Below are positions 11,471 through 23,084 of a stretch of DNA of 63,579 nt, piece by piece; the first letter of the stretch is position 1; each line of letters starts with the position of its first letter. This DNA comes from Capillidium heterosporum. Its lineage: Eukaryota; Entomophthoromycota; Entomophthoromycetes; Entomophthorales; Capillidiaceae. The notes below the pieces were generated by a model. The model searched no databases. It was not told the origin of the DNA and was given only the letters and a program-made list of their open reading frames with translations. The stretch spans positions 1 through 63,579 of the forward strand of contig WBMQ01000023.1 of the NCBI GenBank assembly GCA_016630905.1. The letters run 5' to 3'. The translations under genes and the position numbers were made by a program.

Positions 11471-11475
11471 TATAC

Positions 11476-12655
11476 TCGAAAATTATCAAAATACATAGAG
11501 AATAGCTCTTAAAGTGGCTTAATAACAATAGCAAGAATAGCCTTTATTAATTTGATTATCAACACAACAAGCATTCATGCAATAACCTACAGCACAGTAT
11601 ACATTGTGGTGGAAACCTTAATCGGTAGATTTACGGTTTAAAATTAGTGCGTATATAGTTGTAAGCTATAACTATATGTATTATAAATTGATTTACCAAA
11701 GTATTGATAATTTGGATGTGTTGGGCTATTTATAAAATTATTGCTAAAAAGCTCGGAACAATGACAATAGAAAGCTGGTTGATGGATAAAGTCAAGGATT
11801 ACTTTGTCCATATTTTTATATTAAAAATAAATCTATACTCTAATGAAATACCTCAAAATAAGTTTGATTTACACTTTATTGGCCTTAACTGGTAAGATGG
11901 GATGCAGTTTTTATGTCATCAAATTGCTATAACTTTTATGTTTGAAGGACTAATAATGCTAAATTTATATAAATCTAGTAAACTTTAACTTGATATAATT
12001 ATTTTATTGTAGCCACCATCATTAGGCTTGAAGATTACTGATATAGATACTAGTATAGTACCACTCAAACATTCAAATCATCGTTGTTTATCTTTGATTC
12101 AATTATTCTTGTGATTCCCAATTCAAAGCATTTTTATTTCAACTATCGGCAGCTTTGTTCCGAATTATTTTTAAAAATTGCTCTATTTTGGAATTTAGTA
12201 AAAAACTATATTTATTATTATCAGTTTAGAGGCTGTAGATAAGCCTCTTGAAGTTTTCATCAAAGTACATGCTGTATTATAGGATATCATACTTAGCCTG
12301 AAGCTCCGATAATCAGTATTGTACTAATAGTTTTTATAACTACCTTTATGCTAACAGATAGGTGATCTTCCATTACTCCAGCCTTTCCAGAACCCTACAT
12401 ACCTTATTTACATTGGTGAGACTATAGATAACACCATATCAGTTGCCTTTAAATTGATAGTGGCATTAAAATCTAACTCAACATATTAAAAAATGCCAAT
12501 AGTTTTTAATTTCATGTGTAACCTGAGCCCAAAGGAAAAAATCTATAGATCACCGATATAAAGCAATTCTTTATATTAAATGACAATTGTATATAGTCAT
12601 AAACTAGTTTTTTAGATTAAGAAATAAGTGAACAATAATAAACTTAAATATGTTA
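11476..12655. other. Intergenic; possible orphan signal-peptide exon near 11842
   Basis: No firm gene. ATG at 11842 (+) opens a short hydrophobic stretch beginning MKYLKISLIYTLLALT, which looks like a signal peptide and runs straight into GTAAGA. After a plausible acceptor near 12014 the frame stops within ten codons. It may be a relic of a small secreted protein. Confidence 0.3.
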
Positions 12656-13824
12656 TTATCTTGTAAAAGCTTTATACAAAAATAGGTGCATTTGATGATC
12701 GAATTGGAATAATTTGGTGCTATCCAGTAATGTGGTTGTAGATGGTTCTAAGTTCTTGCTAACCTCTGTAGCCTGTATATTACCGAATTGAACTATAACT
12801 TTGTATTGGCAATAATAAAAAATTACACTTATAACTTTGAGTATTGAATTCGATCTAGTTACAGTTTCTAAAGCTTTTGCAACATTGCTTGATTGTAATA
12901 TAAAAGATAGGGTTAAATAAGAAGGCAATACAGTTAAATACACTGATGAATTCTAAGAGTTATTATTTTGAAGATTTAACGACTTACCATTCCTATTGTG
13001 ATCTAAAAAATAACTTTAAATAAATTTATATCATTGATAGCCAAAATTTTGCAGACGATAGATCCGGTAAGTACAATTATACATTATATTTGGTACAAGG
13101 AACTACAAGAGATGGTTAGTAACATAGCTTAAGTAAACCTATATTTTAAAAATTGACTTCTTTATGAACTTCTGCTGAGAAAGTCCTATGTTGATATTGT
13201 CTTCAACGATATAGAAAGTTGTCGATTCGATAGACCCCATGCTCTTGTTCAAATTAGCAATAATCAGTCCAAAGTTCAGCAGTTCACTGTTTACATTTTC
13301 CTTCTTGAAATCGGAACATATAAACCAAGATCTATTTAAAAGTTAATAAAAGCGAAAAGAAAATTTTGCTATAAGGCGGCAATCCAGATATAAATTCAAA
13401 CACTACTGAAGTAATCTAATAAAGTGGCTCCCACTTTGAGTTAAATGATTTACTTCTAATGAAGACGAAGTGTAGATTTAAGGCAATGGCGATGTTTAAG
13501 TAGTAGTACATCTGTAAACCTAACATTCCCCAGAAGCCTATGAAAGTACAAATGGGATTGACCAATATCAGGTTTACAAGGACCTCGGCCAAATTATTCG
13601 TAATATCAATTAGTGCTATGTCAAACTTTAGATGAAGACTGATTCGGTCCATAAGATTCCTATTATAAAAACTAAAGAATTAGCTAAAATATGTTCAAAA
13701 ACTTATATAATAACCCCACCAGAATAACAGTCAAGCAAGGTGCTGCAAGAACTGCAATGACTACCTTGAGCACGATTGCGTGCAGTAAAGCTAGTTTAGG
13801 GGGAAATTTGATTGTATCTACCAT
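12656..13824 (-). pseudogene. Receptor-family pseudogene B
   Basis: All six exon remnants of the 7TM receptor family occur in order on the minus strand. Exon 1 starts at 13824 (MVDTIKFPPKLALLHA), exon 2 covers about 13652-13380, exon 3 is shortened, exon 4 lies near 13100-12985, exon 5 near 12960-12856 (FISVFNCIAFLFNP) and the tail near 12800-12656. Damage: the first donor is AT instead of GT, exon 2 has one extra T, TAG follows WEPLY, most of segment 5 is deleted from exon 3, and exon 4 has TAA and TAG in frame. It cannot encode a receptor. The tail (EPSTTTLLDSTK) matches the receptor at 35949. Confidence 0.85.
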
Positions 13825-14774
13825 TTTTTAGAAACTCTATTGAACATATGATAGTATAAGTTAATTGAAAGATATAAGCTGACTTTTTTTCTGAAATGCA
13901 ATTTTTATACGCTCCTACTTCCTCGATGCTACGACTTAGGCAGAGTATTTTGAAGTTTGAAACTTTATGTCTGAGATTGATAAAAGTTTACATTTTCCAA
14001 AGCTTTTAAAATATTATTCAGAACTACATCGCTGAGAAATAAAGAAAAATAATTAGAAAATAGCTTGATATAATTTAATTTGCATATGATTAAATCAGCT
14101 TTTTATTACAAAGATATACCTGATTCTGTTTGCCCTTTAAATGAGATCCAAAATTCGAGTTGTGAACTGATGAGGACCAAACTTACATTCACTCTGATTT
14201 ACAACTAACACTACATATTGTACATAAGTAGAGCGGTACTTTTCGGCAAATTATATATAAATAGAGACACACATATTACCATTTGTTTAACTTTAAATAA
14301 TTTTATAGCTAGTTCCAAAAGTTCTGGCTCAAAGCTTGTATTTGCAGAGGTTGAGTTAGCTACAAATTTCTGCAAGCTTTTCCAAATAATTCAATTTAAA
14401 TGAAGATTCCCACATAAACTTACCAAATTAGATGTATATTTAAGCAGTATTCTGGGGAATATAAATACTAACTACTATTTTATGAGACTGATATATAGTC
14501 GTATATATTTAAATAATCAATATAAATCTCACTATCGAGATGAACTACCAAAAGCCTTTTCTCGAGTAAATGCTACTACTTTTTGATGAACTATGGCTAC
14601 TAAACTACATTATACTTTATGACAAGGGATTTCAGAGGAATTACCAAAGGTTTAAATTAGAAGTGTAAATCTTGGAAAATCGAAAAAACTACAATATAAA
14701 AGCCTTCTACTTGGAGAGCCTTAATCAACATCACTCAACCAATAATATATATTTCTCACTAACTTGATCCCAAA
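13825..14774. other. Intergenic between two receptor relics
   Basis: Nothing recognised. A 61-codon frame at 14218-14403 has no receptor-like or other known content. Confidence 0.4.
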
Positions 14775-14888
14775 ATGATAGATACAATTGGATTCCTTAC
14801 TTTACTAGCTTTACTGCATCTATTTGTACCCAAGGTGATCATCATGACCCTCATTACATTGCCACCCTCTGTCCTGCTGTCCAACTTT
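14775..14888 (+). pseudogene. Orphan first exon of a receptor-family gene
   Basis: ATG at 14775 opens a 38-codon hydrophobic exon beginning MIDTIGFLTLLALLH, close to exon 1 of pseudogene B (MVDTIKFPPKLALLHA). The splice site has AT where intact genes have GT (CTAT then ATAAG). No recognisable second exon follows; a solo LTR begins 200 bases downstream. It was probably truncated by insertion or deletion. Confidence 0.65.
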
Positions 14889-15072
14889 CTATATAAGCAT
14901 ATTGGAATTTGTATTGTACCTCTGTTCTGATTTAGTATACATTTTTTTACAGCTAGTTTATACGAAAAATGTAAATAAAAAGCGAACAGAAATGCTATAT
15001 CATTTATCTAAACGGACGCATGGCTATAGAGAAGCTTTGAATCATATCTAATTGAGTGCATTCAAAATATAT

Positions 15073-15552
15073 TTAATTAACAGAATCTGTAAGGTCCAGG
15101 GAGGTACCACTGGATTCAACTAATAATGACATCACATTGCGAGCTAATGACGTGTGGGTGAGGAAAGCGAAACTAACGCCTACCACTGCATTAATAATAA
15201 AGGATTGGATTCTCCGGAGGGCAGGTCGGATAGCCAAGTAAAGGAGATACACCATAAGGAGCGTCCACACGATAGTAGTCACATCTTAGCTCCAGGAGGG
15301 GATAGAGGGAACATATGAGGGCTTAGGTACGGACTGGGGCTGAACTGGAGGGGATCTATCAGGTGAAAGTTGAGAAACAGCCAGTGCTGCCATATTAGGA
15401 TCAAAGGTAGGAGTGGGCTGGTAGGTTAATGTTGGCTCGAAGGGGTTGATCGTATTAGTAATATTAATCGCCCAGAGGAGGTGAGATCCAAGGGTGGCAA
15501 GGATTGTTAACAGGTAATAAGAGGTAGGGAGGACAGGGGGATTAGACCACAT
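15073..15552 (-). pseudogene. Broken LTR-encoded membrane-protein ORF (copy 2)
   Basis: This is the homolog of the 158-aa ORF at 10533-11009. The first 50 residues are the same, and the linker differs at a few sites. A TAA then replaces the Trp codon after PSWS (about 15286). The reading continues in the same frame with the second hydrophobic segment (TTIVWTLLMVYLLYLAI) to a 1-nt loss in the LTHH region, after which the sequence is foreign. Not translatable as one protein. Confidence 0.75.
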
Positions 15553-16116
15553 AGGAATACTATGCTGAAACAGGGAGATGAGTAAAGAATAGGACTTTAT
15601 TCAGAACTAAGGACGAGATCAAGCTGTTACAACAGCTATGGCTAGGAAATGGGATGAGTAACAGCTATGAAATAGCGAGGTGGAACGTTGTCAAGATGCC
15701 CACTTTCGATAGCGACGAAAAGGGGTTTAAATAACTCTTTGGTATTTTGGCAGTAGCTATAACAGGAGGATTAGGCCTCCATCTGCAATTAACTACTCTA
15801 TAGGTTAATTAAAGTTTTGCCAAGTTTCGCCAGAAAAGTCCCTACTAATCCGAACTACTACTGGTGAGTTTACTATTGCCAGAGCTTTAGTATACAATGC
15901 TCTTCTGTTAATAATGGAGGTTCCTAGATAGTCATCGGAACTAAGAAAAAAACAAAAGGTGAAAAAATGTTTAATGTAGGGCAGATTCGGAACTAAAACA
16001 GTTGTGAATTGCAGGTTGAAAATTAAAAGTTGATAAAATGAAAATAGCAAGGAAGCAAATAAGAAAATAGGTCTATGACCTCATAATAAGGGATTGTAAT
16101 GACTAGGGTTGCTACA
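15088..16116 (-). mobile_element. Solo LTR (copy 2), older
   Basis: On the minus strand it begins TGTAGCAACC and ends GGACCTTACA, alignable along its length with the solo LTR at 10544-11470. Shared blocks include TATTTAAA (15726-15733), an AATAAA near 15594-15599, and the ORF. It is about 1,029 bp. Flanking pentamers GAATC and AATAC differ, so the target duplication has decayed or the ends recombined. It sits between two relics of the same receptor family. Confidence 0.87.
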
Positions 16117-16214
16117 AATACTATGATTTTATTTAATAGATGCTTTTAGCTTAGATATATTTTAAAATATAAAGATTTTGTTAGTGTTTAAAGTGCCTTT
16201 TATTTTCAACTAAA

Positions 16215-17390
16215 CTAAAGCAGCCTATTACCATCCAAAAACATAGCTGTAAATGGTCCTATACCCTTTTTAGAGCCGATGCTCTACATATCAGCGAATT
16301 GAACTAGAATGCTAGAAATAGGGTTGCTAAATGTCTTTAATATCGTAACTTTCGGCAGTAACTTCGCCCTGGTTACAGTTTTTGATCCCCTTTTGGTACT
16401 GTTTAATAGCGATATGGAATATAGGGTCAAGGAATATAGCGATACAGTTGAAGATTCCAATATATTCTAAAGTGGCTAATAGATCGAATATATAACAATT
16501 ATTGGTCTTCATAGTGGCTTAGAAAATAATTGGATATAGATTTATCTCAGAAGTAGCTAAAAATTTTATACGATAAGCTCGTTAAGGCAAAGTATGCAGA
16601 ATGCAAGGTACAGGAAACTACCCATCTGTTAGTCAAGTATATATACAAAAACTACATTTTATATCAGTTTCTTAATAAACTTTTGGTAGGATGCCATTGA
16701 AATTGCGTTAGTTTTGATAATGCAGAAGGCTGTTGATTCGAGTGCATCCATGCTCTTGCTTAACTTGATGATTACTAGAACTACGATAACTAAACAATAG
16801 AAAATGGTAATGATCTTTGATATGGCGATCAACCCGAAATTCAGCATCTTGCTGTCCAAATTATTTTTTAAAGCCACATACATTGGTGAAATTTAAATCA
16901 TAACGATCAAGAGCTATTAAGAAGTTAATCGAAACTAGATACCACTTATACCATAAGGGATAGACCACATATGGGATCAACAGCAATAGACATGATCCAG
17001 TAGCACAGCTTTCATTCTGAGTTGAACGTCTTGTTTTTAAAGAACATGAGGTGCAAGTTTAAGAAAATAGCAACACTCAAGCAGCAGTACAGTTGCAGAT
17101 TGAATACTCTCCAAAAGCTGATTAAAATACAGATAGAGCCGGCTGAAATCGAGCTTATGAATAGGCCAACTAAATGGCTAGTAACGTCAATGAAAGCAAC
17201 GCATTCTGGATACACAAAGTAATTTTATTTACTAGATGCCTTTTATAGAAAACTGAACCTTTAAAGTGAAACCAATAGTTTATATAGAAAGATTATTAAC
17301 GAGAAAAACAACAGCGCTAGGATAAAGGCTATCATTTTGACTACGGGTGCGACTTGGTGAAGCAAAACTAATGTGGGATTGGATTCGGAT
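16215..17390 (-). pseudogene. Receptor-family pseudogene C
   Basis: Six exon remnants of the 7TM family are in order on the minus strand. Exon 1 (about 17390-17275) lacks its ATG and has AT at the donor. Exon 2 lies near 17245-16930 (ISFWRVFNLQLYCCLSV), exon 3 at 16885-16660 (SKMLNFGLIA), exon 4 near 16620, exon 5 at 16475-16327 (YIGIFNCIAIFLDP), and the tail ends at 16215. Damage includes a 1-nt loss in exon 2 at the IDVT region, TGA in place of the Trp codon after FNSE, TAA before the end of exon 3, and stops in exons 4 and 6. Segments 5 and 7 are still recognisable. Confidence 0.83.
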
Positions 17391-19373
17391 ATATCAATTC
17401 TAAATTATAAAATTTGCTGTTGAATAATATTTTGAAGAGCCATGATATTTCATTTTCGCTTTGGTTGTTTTTATATATACTTTTACGCTAACTCGTACTT
17501 GGACATTTGAAATATTCTTCTACTCCATGAAAAGGCTGTAATAGCTTGTTCCTAACCTGTCAAATCTTCCATATGTATGGAACCTAATCAAGACTTCATT
17601 TAGTTGATATAGACATCTCTTCAGAAATTAGAACAGGTGATTTATTATAATTCTAGGGCACTCTAAAGCAGTAAACTCCATAACAATTTATTGTTAAAAA
17701 AGTATTATCAGGCTCTTATGTAACTAGCCACCTATCTCTACCCTGGATGTCGAGTTTGAAATAACAGCTCTAGGTATTTTAAACATCCCATTTCTCGGAG
17801 CAGGACTTTAGATCCAGCATGTCCTTAGAAATAACCACTCTATATAGTTGCATAAATTTGTAGCAAGCATACGAAATCAGCTTTCTTTTTATGACCAACT
17901 TGTAATGTCGGTTTATAGCTTACATCAGTGAAATCTAGGATGTAGATTTTCCATATGACGCTACCTTTGTTTAATTATGTTAATTATTTTCGACATTATT
18001 TGCCAACATGTCTAAACAATCCCATCGTAGTTTGCTATTTAGAGAAATTTTATATTCTCACTTTAAGCTAATTTAGATAGGATATATATTATTAAATAGT
18101 GAAGGCATCGATACAAAAGCGATTTTTAATATTAAGAAATATACAAACTTTTTTCCACTAACTTTAGCTTTGTAGTTATGAAATTCTATCAGCTTGAAGA
18201 AACATAGCATATAATGTAGGTAGCTTTGCCTTAAAGGCAAGTTACCCATCAACCCACCAATAAACTACATTTGGCATCTTCCCATGCCAACTGTAAAAGC
18301 CTTGGTAGGATTTTTTGGATTTTTACAGTATTTTTATGGTATCTTTATAAACCTTTGATAGATCAATTAACTATATGTACTACATTTATAAGGCGCCGTT
18401 AACTGTTGGTTCATATTTTCATGTATTGACATTTTCATAGGAAATCAGCTTTTCAAGGCTAATTGAATTAGTAAATTTTTTCAACTGGGCCGTAGAACTA
18501 AGATAGTTGGTGTCCTCGTGCTATTTTGATGGAAACTTACCTATATGTACTCTGAAACTAAAAACCTACTATCTAAACTGAAGTCCTTTGAATTCAATCG
18601 AGTCTTTAGTTGATGACCTCGTTGCAAAAGCTACCATCCTTTAACTTCGAGTGTATCGAGTGTTGGATAAATTGATGTTCACAGACAGAGATTGTAACAG
18701 CCTTTAGGTTAAAGCAATCCAAACTTCGATATAATATACCAGCATCTAACCTTATCAGTTCAGGCTTTCATTTGGTGATTTGCTTATAAGGTTGAAAATC
18801 ATTGAGTTAGCTTGTATTTGAACTTCTTGTAATGTGTAGTTACATCTGCATTTGTTGACAGCTTCTATGGGCTTGACTGTTTAATGGCTGATTATATCGG
18901 AGATCTAATTTAGAAGGTTAATAAAGATGGCATATTATTGACAGTCAATATAAACTTTTAAATACATGGGTTAAAATTACATGATATAAGCCTATACTTT
19001 TGAATTTACACAATTATTCAACAGTGTATATAGAAAGTAGATATTAATCGGTAGTATTTAACTTTAAAGATAAAGTGAATTGAGTCAATATACAAATGTT
19101 AGGAGGTATATTTGTAAATGTTAAAATAGAAAGGTACAGCTCGGAGGCAAAAAATAAACAGGGAACAAAAGATAAAATACGCCCTGTATACTACTCCCCA
19201 TACAAAGTATAGATCTCTGTAGTCAAATGTTTAAAAATATAAAGGCATAGAGAAATGAAAAAAATTAAGCAAAGCCAACAAACATATAAAACTAAAGGTA
19301 CTTGGAAAAGTCTACTTGTAGGAACATTTAAAACTATTAAGCTACCTTAACTTAAGGGCAAGGCAAGCAAAAT
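17391..19373. other. 2-kb intergenic region, nothing recognised
   Basis: No frame with coding character, RNA gene or repeat was recognised. It ends at the 3' side of the eL30 gene. Confidence 0.45.
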
Positions 19374-19766
19374 TTATTCGGTGGACTTGATGATATCGGA
19401 GTCACCACCGTCGGTGATGGAGAGGACACCAACACGGAAGTACTTACCGCAGGCGGTACCAAGCTCGATGTTGTCTTGAAAATAATGTTAAATAGGGTAC
19501 ATACAGCCAAATAAGATGACAGAAAAAGATAACTTACTTCCGTTGTAGTGGTGGACACCGGTCTTGGAGAGCATAGCGTAGTATTCAATCTCCGACTTCC
19601 TCAAAGGGGGGCAGTTGGCAGAAAGGATGATAAGCTTGGCCTTACCGTCACGGACCGACTTCAAGGTGGACTTGTACCCCAGGTTGTACTTACCACTCTT
19701 CATAACCAGAGCCAAACGGCTGTTGATGGATTCGGAGGACTTCTTCGATTTCTTGACGTTGACCAT
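19374..19766 (-). CDS. RPL30: 60S ribosomal protein eL30
   Basis: Exon 1 (19766-19538) and exon 2 (19474-19374) are joined across a 63-nt intron with GTAAGT at the donor and CAAG at the acceptor. They encode 109 aa, the normal eL30 length. The signature runs from [20 protein letters not shown] through [20 protein letters not shown] and [11 protein letters not shown], and across the junction to [20 protein letters not shown] and DGGDSD near the C-terminus. eL30 is a large-subunit ribosomal protein with a kink-turn RNA-binding fold. In budding yeast it represses splicing of its own transcript; whether this intron is regulated that way is unknown. The codon-rich, higher-GC sequence contrasts with its neighbours, as expected for a highly expressed gene. 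Confidence 0.97.
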
Positions 19767-21916
19767 TTTACTTTACTAAAATAAAATATTTGTAAGCTGT
19801 GGTTCTTAATTAATATATGAGTCGATGCTAAGCATAACGAGTATTGAAACATGTAGGTGTTTGAATAAGTGCTATTGCTAAAAAACTTTTATTACCCAAC
19901 CAAAAACTTCGGTTCAAATTTGAAAGAGAGAAGTCGATAATATTTCCAAGATAATTTTCTCAATCTTCAACTACCCTGGTTTCTTTTGTTGGGATTAAAA
20001 AAGTTTAGGCACTTGTGATTGGTTGAATTTATTGCCTAAATTTGGACCTATTTTGATAAACTTTTGTAGACCTAAGAGCAAATGGAGATGATGTAGTTTG
20101 TAGTCAATAGGAAGGTTCATTGTATCGAGCTTGATGAGCTTTTATGATACTTTCCAAGCCTATATAGGTAGACAGAACGAAATCTAACTACCTACCAATT
20201 CGAAACACGGTATAAACACTATATAGACTTGAACTTTGATTTATATTGGTTTCATAGTAAATTTATTTCAATAAACTGATATATCGACTTGTCGATAGTT
20301 AATTCTAGGGTATAACAACATAGTATCTACACTAATCTTTGATAGAGCTCCACTTTTTATAAGGTAGTGATTTATTCACCCTTAGAGTTACCTGATATTA
20401 TACAAATTCCAAGGTTCTGATACAGTAAATAGTGTAATAAATAATTTGAATTTTAACCATTATATAGCAAAGTAATGTATACCATATTCATATATATAAG
20501 TATAGGCACTAAATTACTATAAATAAAAGGTTAAGAGAATTGGGCTATCGTCTGAAATTAAAACTATATATAAAGAACCATATTATTATATTTACCTTTG
20601 ATTTGAAGAAAGTACCAGATCCAATTAGAATTTTGTGCAATTTTCGTTTACTTCATCATTCAAGATCCTAAATTTTAATTGAGCAGAATTTGCAATATAT
20701 ACCAAAATGGACAAATTTATCAAGATTTAAAGGAAGCGAAGCCTTTTATAAAGCAAAAGAATTAAAGTTAGCCATCAAGCCCAACAAAGAAATGTATGCG
20801 AGCTAGGTAATTTATATAACTACACTTACAATATATATATATTATAAACATTTATAATTACTAGCCTTCGTTAATTTCTATTGAAGATTACCTTTATTGA
20901 AATTTTACCACTATAAAGTTTATTTAATGTCTTTTACAACTTTTTATTTTTAGTAAAGATAGAGTTTAGTTACAATATTTATTTTCATCTTGATTTATTA
21001 TTTTAAGGCTTTTGTAGTTGAGCATTTAGTAAATAGTATATTTGATATAAATCAATATAAGTAAATAAAGGTAATTGGTTAAACTTGCTATTTTTACTCA
21101 ATAGTTTTTTTATACAACCCATTAAATTTGGAAGATCAAATTACTTGCTACCTACCTTTTCTTTGATAACTTTACGGCTGTGTCTTACTGAACTATAAAT
21201 AGAAGGAGGTACTTTTGTATATGCCCTTTCAAATACAATGTGAGTTTTACTGGGATATAAAGATAGTACTCAGTCATCTATTAGAGAGGTAGATTATAAT
21301 ATAAGCATATATTTTTGAATTTATTGCCAATATTATGGGCTACAACTTTAGATAGATCTTCCTTATATTTACAGCCGTTTCATCCCTAAATTCGATGACA
21401 AGTACTTTAAATCTACAACTCTCAGTCGTTACTATCTAAAATATATAAGAGTTTGGAACATGATGCTAGGTCATGTTCCTCTATCCTCACAGATTTTGAT
21501 AGCATACCTTTTGTGAATAAAGAGTTTGCAGCGGTTACCTGAGTTGAAGGTTTATAATAGTAAGTTAAATAGTATTATGTTCTCAAATTTCCAACATTTA
21601 TACCTATGTTTAAACAACAATATGGGAGGAAGAGGGCACGCATATTAAAGCTATCCTTAATCTATAAGTAGCTGCATTTTGACGTTTACATCTTAAACAT
21701 ATTTCTCCAGGCAAGTCGAAGTTTCCTCAAACCTTTTACAGTCTTCCAAATAATTTTTTCTTCAAAACGGATGATTCCCCAGATTCTATATATCCCTTAA
21801 AGTAAATGTTTCTTGGAAACAATACCTAACAATATGAATGCACTTTACATTCAATTATTTAATATCAAGAACCATATTCAGTTTGTTGTAAACTTTGATG
21901 CCAATTACACCTTTAG
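19767..21916. other. Intergenic; eL30 promoter and possible upstream exon of the cystinosin gene
   Basis: Most of this is AT-rich with nothing recognised. From 21332 an ATG frame (MGYNFR, TAG, then IFLIFTAVSSLNS) has a signal-peptide-like stretch followed by TLNLQLSVVT. It could be a decayed or mis-called luminal N-terminus of the cystinosin-like gene, but the in-frame TAG leaves this open. Confidence 0.35.
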
Positions 21917-23084
21917 ATCTATTTTCTTATACACTAGGCTGGGTAAAGTTTACTTATAAAACGACATCCAATCCAACCATTCACTAGGGTTATTTCTTAG
22001 CTTGGACAACCTGTTTCTATCCTCAAGCTTTACTAGCTTATAGACGTAAGAGGTAATATTTTTTAAATATTTTATTTCAAGTTTGATCTTATACCTTACC
22101 AGTGTCCAAGGGCTATCTATAGATTATGTATACTACAGTGCTTTTGGATTGTTTTGTTACTCGGTACATATTTATTGAAAAGTTTTAATTCTGACAATTT
22201 GAAACTAATAGATTTACAATCTAACTATGTACTTCTCTACGCCGGTCCGAGAGGAGTATAGACGACGTAATGGTGCTAAAGATAATTTGGTACGAGGAAA
22301 CGATGTCGCATTTAGTTTATATGCCTTCTTTGCTTCCTCCTTTATACTGTATCAAACCTTCATCTATCAGGTAAATTTGGGCCAGTATTTTCTTTTTAAG
22401 CTAGCGTTAGAAAAATCCTGACCAAGTTCTATCTCCAACTGCGCGAAGGCTGTTCAAAGTGCTCTGCTGGGCTTTATTCTCAGCTGTAGTAAGTGGCATT
22501 TTTGGCTGGTTAAAATGGCTTGATGTCGCTTACCTTTTGAGCTATTTGAAATTGGGCACCTCTGTCATAAAGAATGCGCCTCAGGTAACCGTTCGTCGTA
22601 GTTTATCAATCATTGACTTGAAGGTTTTAGGCATATTTGAATTATAAAAGAAGATCTACTGTTGGTTGGAGTATCGATAGCACTGTGCTGGTATTTTAGA
22701 GATAGCTGTAATTGATTTGACTTTAATATATAGGATTTTGTGGGTGGAATCCTTTCCATTTCTCAATTGTTTGTGGACGCTTATAAGGATTCGAACTGGT
22801 CTGGTATTTTTGGGGTTAGCTTTTAATTTATTCCTATATACTGATACTTTTTTAGAATCCAACCAAACTGTAACATACTTTAATATATATATCTCATTTC
22901 CATGTTTAGGTTCTTAGGAAACTTGGCGATTGGATTCGATATGCTCTTTATAATTCAGCACTACATCCTCTATAGAGATCGTAATGAATCGGTCTACAGC
23001 TTAATTGAGGATGCTGAAAATGGAACTGCGACAGATCCTGGTGAAAATTATGTACCGCCTCCAAACTACTTTACTAGATTATAA
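21917..23084 (+). CDS. Cystinosin-like lysosomal/vacuolar cystine transporter (nine or more exons)
   Basis: Nine small exons join in frame: 21917-21942, 21988-22052, 22103-22163, 22212-22370, 22411-22584, 22631-22690, 22734-22814, 22856-22869 and 22910-23084. The product has both PQ-loop motifs. The first is GYFLAWTTCFYPQALLAYRR followed by SVQGLSID; the second is LKLGTSVIKNAPQ followed by RRSTVGWSID. Between them lie GNDVAFSLYAFFASS and a hydrophobic span; GGILSISQLFVDAYKDSNW and FDMLFIIQHYILYRDR follow, as in cystinosins, which export cystine from lysosomes or vacuoles in H+ symport. The first codon is not located, so the N-terminus is incomplete. A classic C-terminal GYDQL-type sorting signal is not obvious. 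Confidence 0.85.

Noticed and set aside
15083-16121. Target-site duplication for LTR copy 2
   Set aside because: The flanks GAATC and AATAC are not identical; an offset match would be forced.
13655-17280. AT-AC (U12-type) introns at the AT donors of the receptor relics
   Set aside because: The context is ATAAG or ATAAAC, not ATATCC, no AC acceptor is in place, and these copies have other lesions.
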